From assembly GCF_001665875.1 (NCBI RefSeq), contig NZ_LZTA01000069.1:1-64000 (forward strand): a stretch of 64,000 nt of DNA, read 5' to 3'. A program made the translations under genes and the position numbers. This DNA comes from Mycobacterium sp. 852002-40037_SCH5390672. Its GTDB lineage: Bacteria > Actinomycetota > Actinomycetes > Mycobacteriales > Mycobacteriaceae. A model generated the notes under the pieces. It was not told the origin of the DNA. It did no database searches and saw only the letters and a program-made list of their open reading frames with translations. This document shows positions 1 through 9,230 of this stretch, in pieces; position 1 is the first letter of the stretch; the number at the start of each line of letters is the position of its first letter.

Positions 1-7
1 TATGCGA

Positions 8-41
8 TCGTCGGGCAGCGTCAGATGTGTATAAGAGACAG
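8..41 (+). other. Nextera transposase adapter left in the assembly
   Basis: This stretch matches the 33-nt Illumina Nextera read-1 adapter with one extra G in a G run. It ends in the 19-bp mosaic end AGATGTGTATAAGAGACAG at 23-41. It is not biological sequence. Genomic DNA begins at about 42, so the window starts at a contig end. The reading frame that appears to start at 25 gives the N-terminal peptide MCIRDR, which is a translation of the mosaic end and not part of the protein downstream. Confidence 0.97.
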
Positions 42-42
42 G

Positions 43-1017
43 TTCAGCGGGGTGGCCCCGGATGTCGACATCATCGCGATCCGGCAGTCGAGCCAGGCCT
101 TCGGCCTCAAGGACGCCTACACCGGTGACGAGGATCCGCAGACCTCGGCGAAGATCGACAACGTTCAGACGATGGCGCGGGCGATCGTGCACGCAGCCAA
201 CATGGGCGCTCAGGTCATCAACATCTCCGACGTGACCTGCATGAGCGCACGCAACATCATCGACCAACGCTCGCTGGGCGCGGCGGTGCGCTACGCGGCG
301 GTCGACAAGAACGCCGTCATCGTGGCCGCCGCCGGCGACACCAGCAAAAAGGACTGCAAGCAGAACCCGCCGCATGATCCGTTGCAGCCCAACGATCCTC
401 GCAACTGGAACGCGGTCACCACGGTCGTGACGCCGTCCTGGTTCAGCGACTACGTCCTGACGGTGGGCGCGGTCGACACGGACGGCCGCCCGCTGAGCCA
501 GGGCAACCAGGGCCAGGCGTCGACGAGCGTGGCCGGGCCGTGGGTCGGGATCGCCGCACCCGGAACGGACGTCATCGGACTGTCGCCCCGGGACGACGGT
601 CTGATCAATGCGATCGACGGGCCGGATAACACGCTGCTGGTTCCCGCCGGCACCAGCTTCTCAGCGGCGATCGTCTCCGGGGTCGCTGCGCTGGTTCGGG
701 CCAAGTTCCCGCAGCTCTCGGCCTATCAGGTCATCAACCGGCTGACCCGTACCGCCCGCGCGCCCGCACGCGGCGTGGATAACCAGGTCGGGCACGGTGT
801 CGTCGACCCGGTCGCGGCGCTGACCTGGGATGTACCCGACGGTCCGGTGAAACCACCGCAGCAACTTTCGGCACCGCTGAACGTTCCGAAACCCGTCCCG
901 CACCGGGATATGGTGCCAGTGTGGGTGGCGGCCGGCGGCTTGCTGGGCGCGCTACTCATCGGCGGTGGAGTGTTCGGTACGGCGATGCTGATGAAGCGAT
1001 CGCGGAAACAGCAATAG
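43..1017 (+). CDS. mycP5: Mycosin MycP5, subtilisin-like protease of ESX-5 (5' partial)
   Basis: Membrane-anchored serine protease of the ESX-5 type VII secretion system; it acts at the periplasmic face and stabilises the membrane complex. The visible 324 codons cover the later part of the subtilase domain, including the catalytic-serine motif GTSFSA (Ser codon 655-657). Near the C-terminus there is a proline-rich linker, then one membrane helix (about 915-990) and a basic tail MKRSRKQQ. The signal peptide and the catalytic Asp and His lie beyond the contig end, so only about half to 60% of a normal mycosin (about 585 aa in M. tuberculosis) is present. The assignment to ESX-5 rather than another ESX locus rests on eccE and a 610-aa eccA following at once and on PPE genes downstream. 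The true start is not in the window. Confidence 0.93.
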   Translation, partial: FSGVAPDVDIIAIRQSSQAFGLKDAYTGDEDPQTSAKIDNVQTMARAIVHAANMGAQVINISDVTCMSARNIIDQRSLGAAVRYAAVDKNAVIVAAAGDTSKKDCKQNPPHDPLQPNDPRNWNAVTTVVTPSWFSDYVLTVGAVDTDGRPLSQGNQGQASTSVAGPWVGIAAPGTDVIGLSPRDDGLINAIDGPDNTLLVPAGTSFSAAIVSGVAALVRAKFPQLSAYQVINRLTRTARAPARGVDNQVGHGVVDPVAALTWDVPDGPVKPPQQLSAPLNVPKPVPHRDMVPVWVAAGGLLGALLIGGGVFGTAMLMKRSRKQQ

Positions 1018-1036
1018 GGGCGGAGCAGCAACACTC

Positions 1037-2236
1037 ATGAAGGCTCAGCGCAGATTTGGGTTGTCTTTATCGTGGCCGCGGTTGACCACGGTGTTTTTGG
1101 TCGACGTGGTGATCATGGTGGTGGCCAGTCACTGCCCCGAGTCCTGGCAGGGCACGTATCGCATCGGGTTCTGGGTGGGTGTCGCTCTGGCCGTGCTGGT
1201 GACGCTGCTGTCGCTGGTCACCTACCACGGCCTCACGGTGACGTCGGGGTTGGCGACGTGGCTGTGGGATTGGTCCGCCGACCCGGGCTCCGCGCTGGCC
1301 GCCGGTTGCACCCCGGCCCTTGATTACCAGCGCAAATACGGGCGCGACACGGTCGGCGTGCGGCAGTACGAAGGCCAGCTGGTCGCGGTGATCGCCATCA
1401 ACGGCGGGGACGACGAATCGGCCTCACGCCTTCGTCACCGGAACTCGCCCCCCACCTTGCTGGTGTCAGCGGTTGCTTCCGGCCTGCGCCAATTCGACAT
1501 TCACCTCGACGACATCGACATCGTGTCGGTGAAAGTCCGCCGCGGCGGAAACGCCGCCGAGTTGTCCAAACTGGACGACTGGGGCCCCGAAGAGTGGGAG
1601 GTGGCCAACGATCAGCCCACCTCGTACATTCGCCGCACCTGGCTGGTATTGCGGATGAACCCGCAGCGCAACGTCGCCGCAGTGGCCGCCCGTGATTCGC
1701 TGGCGTCGACCTTGGTGGCAGCCACCGAGCGGCTCGCCCAGGATCTCGACGGGCTGACCTGTGCGGCCCGGCCGTTGACGGCCGAGGAGCTCGCCGAAGT
1801 CGACCGTGCGGTGCTGGCCGATCTGGAACCGACTTGGAGCCGTCCCGGATGGCGCCGCCTCAAGCACTTCAACGGATTTGTCACCAGCCTGTGGTTGTCG
1901 CCGTCCGACATCACCACCGACAAGCTGGATGAGCTGTGGGAGGACGAGACCTTCGCCACCGTGGTGACCATTCGGCTCACCTCGCGCGGCGGGCGGCCGC
2001 AGGTATCGGCTTGGGTGCGATACCACACCGAGAAGCGGTTGCGCAGAAACGTCTCCTCAGGCCTCAACCGTCTCACGGGCCGTCAGTTGGCCGCGGTACG
2101 AGCCAGCCTGCCGGCCCCGACGGCGCGCCCCCTGCTGGTCGTGCCGAGCCGTGCACTGCGCGCCGACGATGATGACCTTGCGCTATCGGTCGACCAGTTG
2201 CGAGGGAGCTCGGCGGGCGTACCTGTAGCGCAATGA
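1037..2236 (+). CDS. eccE5: ESX-5 membrane component EccE5
   Basis: A 399-aa core or peripheral subunit of the ESX-5 inner-membrane complex, close to the usual length of about 406 aa. Two hydrophobic segments lie near the N-terminus (about residues 12-28 and 45-65). A soluble domain of the EccE type follows, with the conserved beginning [20 protein letters not shown]. The gene starts 19 nt after the mycP5 stop. Its own stop overlaps the start of eccA5 in an ATGA (2233-2236), so the three genes are very probably one transcript with coupled translation. No odd features seen. Confidence 0.93.
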   Translation: MKAQRRFGLSLSWPRLTTVFLVDVVIMVVASHCPESWQGTYRIGFWVGVALAVLVTLLSLVTYHGLTVTSGLATWLWDWSADPGSALAAGCTPALDYQRKYGRDTVGVRQYEGQLVAVIAINGGDDESASRLRHRNSPPTLLVSAVASGLRQFDIHLDDIDIVSVKVRRGGNAAELSKLDDWGPEEWEVANDQPTSYIRRTWLVLRMNPQRNVAAVAARDSLASTLVAATERLAQDLDGLTCAARPLTAEELAEVDRAVLADLEPTWSRPGWRRLKHFNGFVTSLWLSPSDITTDKLDELWEDETFATVVTIRLTSRGGRPQVSAWVRYHTEKRLRRNVSSGLNRLTGRQLAAVRASLPAPTARPLLVVPSRALRADDDDLALSVDQLRGSSAGVPVAQ

Positions 2237-4065
2237 CGAGGCCGCAATCAACCGCTGAAAGCGCCCGTAACGCAATGGTTGCCGGCCTGTTGGCCTCCGG
2301 CGTCTCGGTCAATGGGCTTCAGCCCAGCCACAATCCGCAGGTTGCATCGCAGATGTTCACCACCGCGACCAACCTGGATCCGGGCATGTGCGACGCCTGG
2401 CTGGCGCGAATTCTGGCGGGGGAGCACAGCATTGACGTGCTTTCCGGTGCGTGGTCCTCGATCCGGACGTTCGGTTGGGAGACTCGCCGCCTCGGGGTCA
2501 CCGAGTTGCAGTTCCGGCCGGAGGTTTCCGATGGGTTGTTCCTGCGGCTGGCGGTGACCAGCGTGGAGACATTGGCGTGCGCCTACGCCGCCGTTCTGGC
2601 CGAAGCGAAACGCTACGAGGAAGCCTCGAAACTGATCGACGGCGTCGAGCCCCGCCAGCCCGTCGACGAGGAACTGGTCAGCTATGTGCGTGGCGTGCTG
2701 TACTTCCGCACCGCCCGGTGGCCGGATGTGCTCAACGAGTTCGCCGAGGGGAAGACCTGGCGGCAGCCCGAGCTGAAGGCTGCGGGTGCAGCGATGGCCA
2801 CCACGGCGCTGGCTTCACTGGGTGTGTTCGAGGAGGCCTTGCGCCGGGGCCAGGAGGCCATCGAAGGCGACCGGGTGCCGGGCGCGGCCAACATCGCCCT
2901 GTACACCCAGGGCATGTGCTTGCGGCACCTGGGCCGCGAGGACGAGGCCGTCGAGCTGTTGCGACGGGTGTACTCGCGGGATCCGAAGTTCACGCCGGCT
3001 CGGGAAGCGCTGGACAACCCCACCTATCGCCTGGTCTTGACCGACCCGGAAACGATCGAGGCCCGGACCGACCCGTGGGACCCGGCCAGCGCGCCGACGC
3101 GGGCCGAGACCGAGGCCGCTCGCCACGCCGAAGAGGCGGCGAAGTACCTGGCCGAAGGTGATGCCGAGCTCAACGCCATGCTGGGCATGGAACGCGCCAA
3201 GCGTGAAATCAAGCTGATCAAGTCGACGACCAAGGTGAACCTGGCGCGCGCCAAGATGGGCCTTCCGGTGCCCGTCACGTCGCGCCACACGTTGTTGCTC
3301 GGGCCTCCCGGCACCGGAAAGACCTCCGTGGCAAGGGCTTTCAGCAAACAGCTGTGCGGGTTGACCGTGCTGCGCAAGCCCGTGGTGGTGGAAACGAGCC
3401 GCACCAAGCTGCTGGGCCGATACATGGCCGATGCGGAGAAGAACACCGAGGAGATGCTCGAGGGCGCCTTGGGTGGCGCGGTCTTCTTCGATGAGATGCA
3501 CACGCTGCACGAGAAGGGCTACCAGCAGGGTGACCCGTACGGCAACGCGATCATCAACACGTTGCTGTTGTACATGGAGAATCATCGGGACGAGTTGGTG
3601 GTTTTCGGCGCCGGCTACGCGAAGGCCATGGACAAGATGCTCGAAGTGAATCAGGGTCTGCGACGGCGTTTTTCGACCGTCATCGAGTTCTTCAGCTACA
3701 CCCCGGACGAGCTGGTCGCACTGACCCGGTTGATGGGCCAGGAAAACGAAGACGTCATCACCGATGAGTCGGCGCAGGCGTTGCTGCCGTCGTACACGAA
3801 GTTCTACCTCGATGAAACTTATTCTGAGGACGGCGATCTCATCCGCGGTATCGATACGCTCGGCAACGCCGGCTTCGTGCGCAACGTGGTGGAAAAGGCC
3901 CGCGATCACCGCAGTTTCCGGCTGGACGACGAGGACCTGGATGCCGTGCTGTCCAGCGATGTGACCGAGTTCAGCGAACGTCAGCTGCTGCGGTTCAAGG
4001 AATTGACCGAGGAGGATCTCGCCGAGGGCCTCAGTGCGGCGGTTGCCGAGAAGAAGCCGGATTAG
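2233..4065 (+). CDS. eccA5: ESX-5 AAA+ ATPase EccA5
   Basis: Cytosolic AAA+ ATPase of ESX-5, thought to release EspG5 chaperone from PE/PPE substrates. It has 610 aa, exactly the length of M. tuberculosis EccA5. The N-terminal half is a TPR-like helical domain (about residues 1-280). The C-terminal half is a CbxX/CfqX-type AAA domain with Walker A GPPGTGKT at about 357-364, Walker B VFFDE at about 417-421, and an arginine-rich stretch QGLRRRFS that would hold the arginine finger. It is the last gene of the ESX-5 operon here. Downstream comes only decayed PPE/esx sequence, whereas in M. tuberculosis lppT and PPE28-30 follow. Confidence 0.95.
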   Translation: MTRPQSTAESARNAMVAGLLASGVSVNGLQPSHNPQVASQMFTTATNLDPGMCDAWLARILAGEHSIDVLSGAWSSIRTFGWETRRLGVTELQFRPEVSDGLFLRLAVTSVETLACAYAAVLAEAKRYEEASKLIDGVEPRQPVDEELVSYVRGVLYFRTARWPDVLNEFAEGKTWRQPELKAAGAAMATTALASLGVFEEALRRGQEAIEGDRVPGAANIALYTQGMCLRHLGREDEAVELLRRVYSRDPKFTPAREALDNPTYRLVLTDPETIEARTDPWDPASAPTRAETEAARHAEEAAKYLAEGDAELNAMLGMERAKREIKLIKSTTKVNLARAKMGLPVPVTSRHTLLLGPPGTGKTSVARAFSKQLCGLTVLRKPVVVETSRTKLLGRYMADAEKNTEEMLEGALGGAVFFDEMHTLHEKGYQQGDPYGNAIINTLLLYMENHRDELVVFGAGYAKAMDKMLEVNQGLRRRFSTVIEFFSYTPDELVALTRLMGQENEDVITDESAQALLPSYTKFYLDETYSEDGDLIRGIDTLGNAGFVRNVVEKARDHRSFRLDDEDLDAVLSSDVTEFSERQLLRFKELTEEDLAEGLSAAVAEKKPD

Positions 4066-4099
4066 CCGGGTCCGCCCCTCCCGGTAGGCCGCCTACTGC

Positions 4100-4407
4100 G
4101 CTGGACCGTCGCCGATCCAGATGGCGCCCGCGGCAGCGCCCTGTGTGGCGTGGCTGAGTAGCCACCGCGACTCAGGCCGAACGGGCCGGCGTGCAGGCCA
4201 ACGCGGGGCGCCCGGGTGTACCGCGGCGGGTTGGGTACGACGCCCATGGTCATGGAAGACACCGGCCCGGTCGGAATGCCGGGCACGCCGCTGGGAACCA
4301 TGCCAGGCGCCCACGAGGATGAGTCCGCAGCTCCGCTGGATGAATTCCGGCCCCGACTGATAGCCCGCCCCTTGCCGGCGGTTAACACATGGGAGCAGTC
4401 AACTTAA
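4100..4407 (+). pseudogene. PPE gene remnant (PPE-SVP type), three frames, large internal deletion
   Basis: Two parts of a PPE protein are readable in shifting frames. At 4103-4160 the frame gives GPSPIQMAPAAAPCVAWLSS. At 4161-4202 another frame gives ATATQAERAGVQAN. Together they match the conserved PPE-domain stretch of the type [32 protein letters not shown]. From 4216 a third frame gives TPMV...GPVGMPGTPLGTM...EFRPRLIARPLPAV, which resembles the C-terminus of PPE31-like proteins (TPMV...GMPGMPFGTM...YGFRPNFVARPPAAG). The 5' end and the whole middle are gone. This is a dead gene, seen directly in the sequence; the similarity to PPE31 is from memory. Confidence 0.8.
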
Positions 4408-4445
4408 CGGCGGGCGAATGAATTCATGCACTCGTGATTGCCCAA

Positions 4446-4556
4446 AGTTTGCTGTCCCAGCAACGCCTTCAGCGCACTTTGTCGGTGGCTCACAGTGTCT
4501 CAAAAGCGCTTGTGAGCTCCACCAACCATGCCTCACAGGAAATTGCCAGTAGCTAA
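4446..4556 (+). pseudogene. esxM-like WXG100 gene, 3' remnant
   Basis: The last 36 codons of a WXG100 protein can be read up to TAA at 4554-4556, ending HASQEIASS. The segment HSVSKALVSSTN followed by that end aligns with the C-terminus of the EsxM family (HGVRDGLVRDANN...QASQQILSS), with about nine residues missing between. No WxG motif or start is left upstream. The order PPE remnant, esxM-like, esxN-like is that of ESX-5 PPE-esxM-esxN cassettes, which supports the reading of a short and diverged match. Confidence 0.65.
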
Positions 4557-4614
4557 TCAGTGCGACGGCAGAGTAGCCACGTCTACTCGTGTAGGTGAAC
4601 GTGAGGAGAACGAT

Positions 4615-4760
4615 GTGACGATCGACTACCGGTTCGGCGGTCTAAACGCCCGCGGTTCCGTGACCTGGGCCCGAGCGGTGGCCCTGGTCGCCGGGCGCTA
4701 GCTTCAGAGTCGTCTCCGAGCAGGTCAACCCCGACAGTGCAGTCGGGTCGGTTCGAATTA
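4615..4760 (+). pseudogene. esxN-like WXG100 gene, frameshifted remnant
   Basis: A GTG at 4615 follows a good ribosome site (GTGAGGAG). It opens a frame VTIDYRFGGLNARGSV that matches the start of the EsxN family (MTINYQFGDVDAHGAM). The frame stops at a TAG (4699-4701). From 4700, in another frame, SFRVVSEQVN and then PDSAVGSV match the two C-terminal blocks of EsxN (NFQVIYEQAN and TDSAVGSSWA). The WxG centre and the sequence between these blocks are deleted. The intact start signal with a ruined body indicates loss after the gene was once functional. Confidence 0.75.
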
Positions 4761-5394
4761 GTTGCATTTCGCAGCAATGACGCGAATGCCGTAGTGAAAC
4801 CGTAGCAATCAGCGATATCGCGCGATTGCGCGAATGGTGTTCCGGCGGAACATAGGCACGGTATCGGTTTTTCACATTGGTGTAGGAGGCCGCCACGATT
4901 TGCAATCAGGATGCGATGAAGACAGTTTCTTGGTAATTGCAAGGTGGCGATAACGCCGGCCTCTGGATCTGATCCGCCCTATTGACGGATTCGCGGCGAT
5001 AGTTATTTTGCAGCGGTCTTTGACGCTGCACACATGCGTTCCGCCACGTGATTTGCGCCACTGATGCCGCAGGTCCTCCCCATCGCCCTCACAGTGGTCG
5101 AGGCGCTGCGACATATATGTTTTACATAGATTTACCTGACAGGAACGCATTGTGAAATATGTCGTGGACACCATCGGCAATGCAAAAGCAGCGTGGCTTA
5201 ACTAGTCGTTCGTCCGCCCTCAGGGCGCCGATTCTCAGCTAGGAAGAGTATGGCTTTGTTGTCTGCAACACATGGGATCTGCACATGTATTCGGGAACAG
5301 ATTTGATGAATTCCCTTAGAGCTGCGACTTTGTCGATGCCGGGGCCGCAAAGCCGTGCTTACCATGGCCGCTACTCCACGGAATGGAGGTATTG
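4761..5394 (+). other. Gene-less, relatively AT-rich stretch upstream of PPE
   Basis: About 630 bases with no convincing gene on either strand. The base composition is clearly more AT-rich than the neighbours, most of all at 4900-5180 and 5220-5330 (for example ATATATGTTTTACATAGATTTA near 5110). Possible frames here have unusual amino-acid content (many Cys, Arg, Ser), start in AT-rich sequence and have no ribosome site. It may hold the promoter and leader of the PPE pair and further unrecognisable debris of the decayed cassette. Confidence 0.6.
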
Positions 5395-6657
5395 ATGCTG
5401 GATTTCGGGGCGCTTCCGCCGGAGGTCAACTCGGGGCGGATGTACGTCGGTGCGGGGTCGGGGCCACTGCTGGCCGCAGCGGCGGCGTGGGACGAGTTGG
5501 CCGCGGAGCTGCAGAGCACTGGTGTGTCGTACAACTCGACAATTGAGACGCTCGCAACTGGCCCGTGGACGGGCCCCTCGTCCATAGCTATGGCTGCCGC
5601 GGCTGCCCCGTACGTGGCGTGGATCCACGCCACCGGCGCGCAGGCCGAGCAGGCGGGCGTCCAGGCCAAGCTCGCCGCCGGCGCCTACGAGGCGGCATTC
5701 GCGGCGACGGTGCCGCCCCCGGTGATTGCCGCCAACCGCTCTCTGCTCGCGACCTTGATCGCTACCAACATCCTGGGCCAGAACACCCCGGCGATCGCCG
5801 CCACCGAAGCCCACTACATGGAGATGTGGGCGCAGGACGCCGCCGCGATGTATGGGTACGCGGCGTCATCGGCGACCGCCTCGCAGCTGACGTCGTTCAC
5901 CGCGCCCCCGAAGACCACCAACGACTCCGCCGGTCCCACGCAAGCGGCCGCCGTCACTCAGAGCAGTGCGCAATCCGGCTCGAACACGGCCTCCCAGCTG
6001 TCCCAGCTGAGCACCACGATGCAGCCGGCGGCCCAGGCCGTGACGAACGCGAGTTCAACGCCGGCGGCGTCCGGTTCGTCACTTACCCTGCCGAGTGCCG
6101 TCACGAACTGGAACGAGTTCTGGTCGGTCGTCACCGGGCCGTACTCCCCGCAGTCGTGGACCAGCATCCCCGCTGGTCCGTTCCTGTCGTTCGGCCAGGC
6201 GTACGCCTGGGGCCAGAACGGACAGAGCGCCGCCGCCTATCTCGCCGGGCCGAAAGCTATCTCGGGGGCGTTGGCGCCGCTGACCAGTGGCGCCAGCGCC
6301 GTCAAGCCCATGCTCAGTTCCGCGGTCGGCGCGGGACAGGTGTCGGGTTCGATGGGCAAAGCGGCTCTGGTCGGCAGCATGTCGGTGCCGCAGGGTTGGA
6401 CCGAAGCCGCTCCTGCGATCCGGACGGTCGCCCAGGTGTTCCCGACCAACATGGCCGCGGCGCCGGCGGCAATGGTCGGTGAGGAGGGCGTGTTCAGCCA
6501 GATGGGCCTGTCCAGCCTGGCCGGGCGCGCCGTCGCGGCCGCCGCGACCCGGCCGGCCGGGTCCGTCGCCTCGGCGGTGGGTTCACTGGGCGGCGCGGTG
6601 GCCGAAGCTGACCCGGCCGCGGCCACCATCATCGTGATCCCGTGCATCGAGGAATGA
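5395..6657 (+). CDS. PPE family protein, PPE-SVP subfamily
   Basis: PPE protein of 420 aa, a probable ESX-5 substrate exported to the cell envelope with a PE partner. The N-terminal PPE domain begins [19 protein letters not shown] and has the usual GPWTGPSS turn followed by [14 protein letters not shown]. The SVP signature ([17 protein letters not shown]) lies at about residue 329. I chose ATG 5395 because a GGAGG lies seven bases upstream and PPE proteins begin just before the FGALPPE motif; an in-frame ATG at 5383 would add MEVL. The protein ends in IIVIPCIEE, unlike the RPPAAG-type ends common in this subfamily. It lies where M. tuberculosis has PPE28-PPE33; which one it corresponds to cannot be told by eye. 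Confidence 0.93.
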   Translation: MLDFGALPPEVNSGRMYVGAGSGPLLAAAAAWDELAAELQSTGVSYNSTIETLATGPWTGPSSIAMAAAAAPYVAWIHATGAQAEQAGVQAKLAAGAYEAAFAATVPPPVIAANRSLLATLIATNILGQNTPAIAATEAHYMEMWAQDAAAMYGYAASSATASQLTSFTAPPKTTNDSAGPTQAAAVTQSSAQSGSNTASQLSQLSTTMQPAAQAVTNASSTPAASGSSLTLPSAVTNWNEFWSVVTGPYSPQSWTSIPAGPFLSFGQAYAWGQNGQSAAAYLAGPKAISGALAPLTSGASAVKPMLSSAVGAGQVSGSMGKAALVGSMSVPQGWTEAAPAIRTVAQVFPTNMAAAPAAMVGEEGVFSQMGLSSLAGRAVAAAATRPAGSVASAVGSLGGAVAEADPAAATIIVIPCIEE

Positions 6658-6731
6658 CCGCGATGACCAAAACGTATGGCAGCCAATCGCTTTCCGCCTA
6701 TGCACCCGCCACCAGGTAAGGGGTACGAGAA

Positions 6732-8135
6732 ATGTTTTACGGAGCCTTCCCACCCGAGTTCAACTCGGGCCGGATGTACAGCGGTCCGGGCGCGGAGTCG
6801 TTGGTGGCCGCGGCGACCGCGTGGCAGGACCTGGCCACCGAATTGCAGTCCACCGCAACGTCGTATTCGTCGGTGCTCTCGAGCCTGACCGCCGGGCCCT
6901 GGGTGGGTCCGTCGTCAGTTGCCATGACATCCGCGGCCGCCCCCTACGTCGCCTGGATGCAGCAAACCGCCGCCCAGGCCGCGCAAACCGCGACCCAGGC
7001 CACCGAGGCGGCAACCGCCTACGAGGCGGCGTTCGCCGCGCACGTGCCGCCGGCGGTGATCGCGGAGAACCGGGCCCTGCTCGCACAACTGGTGGCAACC
7101 AATCTGTTCGGGCAGAACACGTCGGCGATCGCCGCGAATGAGGCCCAATACAGCGAGTTTTGGGCCCAAGACGCCACCGCGATGGACACCTACTTCGCCT
7201 CGTCTGCCACCGCCTCCAACAACTTGACTCAATTCAGCCCGGCGCCCAAGACCACCAACGAGGCAGCCGAGCCGATGCAAGCGGCCGCGGTGAGTTCGGC
7301 GGCCAGCACCCCCACCGCCAATGTCGCGACTACCGCGGCGTCGGCGGCGACCACTACGCTGCCCTACAGCGGACTATTCTCCGGCCCGGCGAACGCGGCC
7401 TACATGTACAACCAGTTCGTCACGGGTCTTTTGAACGGACTCCCAGGCGGGTCGAGCTTCTACACGGGCTTATACAACGCCATCAAGGTGCCGCTGGGCC
7501 TGACCACGCAATTCAACGCCACTGGGTTGCTGATCAACTTTCCGTTGTCGCAGTGGCTCAAGTTCGCCCCGCCCATCGCGTACGGTGCGTTGCCGAAAGA
7601 CGCGCTGGGCGCCGGGCTGGGGGCGCTGGGCTTCGGCCGAGGCACGCTATTCAACGCGATCACCCCGCTGGGCAGCATGGGAAATGCCGGCACCCTGGTC
7701 GGGAAGCTGTCGGTCCCGCCGAGCTGGGCCACGGCCACTCCAGCCATCAGGACCGTCGCTGCCGCCCTGTCGGCCGCCGGAACCGAGGCCGTGCCCGCGG
7801 CCGCGCTGGGCCAGGGGAGTCTGTTCAGTTCGATGGGACTGGCCGGGATGCTGGGCAGCGCGCTGGGTTCCGGTGGGCCCACCGTGGCGCGTGCGGGTGT
7901 GCGTAACCGGATGACGCCGATCAAGGACCTCAAAGACAAGCAATCGCCGGAACAGCTGAAACGCCTTGTCACACAAATCTCGGAGAAGCCCGAAACCGTG
8001 CAGCACCACAACGTCGATCAAGAGAACCTCGACGCGCTTCTCGAGCAGCTGGCCAAGAAGCCGGGCATCCACGCGGTGCACCTGAAGAAGGGCGACAAGT
8101 CAAAAGTTTTGCCCGCGGATGCGCAGTTAGGTTGA
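6732..8135 (+). CDS. PPE family protein with charged C-terminal extension
   Basis: PPE protein of 467 aa starting MFYGAFPPEFNSGRMYSG, 74 bases after the previous PPE gene and probably co-transcribed. The PPE domain (about 1-175) has the GPWVGPSS motif and [12 protein letters not shown]. The SVP signature KLSVPPSWATATPAIRTV is at about residue 325. From about residue 395 the protein stops resembling PPE tails and becomes strongly charged (RMTPIKDLKDKQSPEQLKR and, later, HLKKGDKSKVLPADAQLG). No PE gene is adjacent. It probably needs ESX-5 for export; the extension's job is unknown. Confidence 0.93.
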   Translation: MFYGAFPPEFNSGRMYSGPGAESLVAAATAWQDLATELQSTATSYSSVLSSLTAGPWVGPSSVAMTSAAAPYVAWMQQTAAQAAQTATQATEAATAYEAAFAAHVPPAVIAENRALLAQLVATNLFGQNTSAIAANEAQYSEFWAQDATAMDTYFASSATASNNLTQFSPAPKTTNEAAEPMQAAAVSSAASTPTANVATTAASAATTTLPYSGLFSGPANAAYMYNQFVTGLLNGLPGGSSFYTGLYNAIKVPLGLTTQFNATGLLINFPLSQWLKFAPPIAYGALPKDALGAGLGALGFGRGTLFNAITPLGSMGNAGTLVGKLSVPPSWATATPAIRTVAAALSAAGTEAVPAAALGQGSLFSSMGLAGMLGSALGSGGPTVARAGVRNRMTPIKDLKDKQSPEQLKRLVTQISEKPETVQHHNVDQENLDALLEQLAKKPGIHAVHLKKGDKSKVLPADAQLG

Positions 8136-8223
8136 TGCACAAGGTCCTTCGGACGTTCGAAGACCCGGCAAGCCGCCAAACGACACAACAAACAATGAGC
8201 CCGCAACGGAAAGGGTGGCAGTG

Positions 8224-8547
8224 ATGAAACGACTACTGGCGCTACTCGGTGTTTCCGCGATGATCGGCCTTGCCGCACCGGCACACGCCGCTCCGCCGCC
8301 TGTGCCGGACGGTGACGACGGAGGCTTCGTCGCCGCGCTGCAGCAAGCCGGCTTCAGCTTCAACAACCCGGGTTCGGCCGCTGCCGCCGGCAGGGCGGTG
8401 TGTTCGTGCCTGAACAACGGCGAGTCCGGGCTGGAGGTGGTGCACGATGTGAAAACCCACAATCCCGGGATGGACATGGAGATGGCATCGAATTTCGCAC
8501 TGCTTTCCGCGAAGTTCTACTGCCCCCAGCAGCTCTCCAAGGCCTGA
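8224..8547 (+). CDS. Small secreted DUF732 protein (Rv1810-like)
   Basis: A 107-aa exported protein. Residues 1-22 form a signal peptide ending AHA, followed by a short proline-rich linker. The mature part has the DUF732 pattern: DDGGFVAALQQAGF, a conserved Cys region (AVCSCLNNG) and a C-terminal FYCPQQL, so a disulfide is likely. I chose ATG 8224, nine bases after GGAAAGG; a GTG at 8215 in the same frame is too near that site. It lies after the PPE pair, as Rv1810 does in M. tuberculosis. Function not known. Confidence 0.88.
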   Translation: MKRLLALLGVSAMIGLAAPAHAAPPPVPDGDDGGFVAALQQAGFSFNNPGSAAAAGRAVCSCLNNGESGLEVVHDVKTHNPGMDMEMASNFALLSAKFYCPQQLSKA

Positions 8548-8668
8548 TCCGCGGAATGCGGATGCTGACCGTGCCAGCCGCTGACGTCGAATGCGATGCG
8601 GCTCAACGTATCTGCGGCATACCGTCCGTCGCTGCGAACATCGCCGCGCCATGGAACAATCACGAGTC

Positions 8669-8992
8669 ATGAGACTTCAGCTGGCGCTGAGCGTTGGCGT
8701 TTCGGCCGCGATCGGAATGGCCCCGCTCGCGCACGGCGACCCGGGGGCACCCGGCGGCGACGAGGCCGGTTTCCTTGCCTCGCTGCGGAGTGCCGGGGTC
8801 ACCTACTCGACTCCCGACGGGGCGATCAAGTTCGCCAAAGCGGTGTGCGTGTCAATGGGGAACGGCGAGTTCGGCCCCCAAATGGTTGACGAACTGAAGA
8901 GTGAAAACCCCGGCCTCACCAACGATCACGCCACATCGTTCCTGGCGATCGCGGCGAAATACTATTGCCCGCAGCAACTTAACCGACGGTAG
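8669..8992 (+). CDS. Second small secreted DUF732 protein
   Basis: A 107-aa paralogue of the gene just upstream. The signal peptide (MRLQLALSVGVSAAIGMAPLAHG) is followed by DEAGFLASLRSAGV, the Cys region AVCVSMGNGEFG and the end KYYCPQQLNRR, which match the upstream protein block for block. M. tuberculosis has one gene at this place as I recall it, so this looks like a local duplication. ATG 8669 fits the signal peptide best; an in-frame ATG at 8651 would add six residues. No strong ribosome site is visible. Confidence 0.85.
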   Translation: MRLQLALSVGVSAAIGMAPLAHGDPGAPGGDEAGFLASLRSAGVTYSTPDGAIKFAKAVCVSMGNGEFGPQMVDELKSENPGLTNDHATSFLAIAAKYYCPQQLNRR

Positions 8993-9230
8993 CCTTGGCA
9001 GGCCGGAGTCGCCCGGCCAACCCCTCATCCGGTGGCGGCCGCGCAACCGATTGACAGCCCGCAGGTTTCGTCGATGTGGCCGCCCCGCTCCGCATTTGGC
9101 TTGGATCCATCTGCCGTTCACCTCCACGTGTTTAGCTGCGCCGACCGGCACCACGCCGGGCTCACAACCGGAATCGTCCGGTGCAACCGGGGGATACTCA
9201 ACAGCAACGCCCAGGGGAAGGAGTGAGTCG

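Noticed and set aside
25..42. ATG at 25 as the start of the protease gene
   Set aside because: The first six codons are the adapter mosaic end; the protein is simply cut by the contig end.
4062..4388. Minus-strand frame over the PPE remnant
   Set aside because: Pro/Arg/Ser-rich shadow of PPE sequence on the other strand; the plus strand carries the recognisable PPE blocks.
4872..5180. Minus-strand frame of 102 codons in the AT-rich gap
   Set aside because: No ribosome site, odd composition (many Cys, Arg, Ser), no family resemblance; read as chance.
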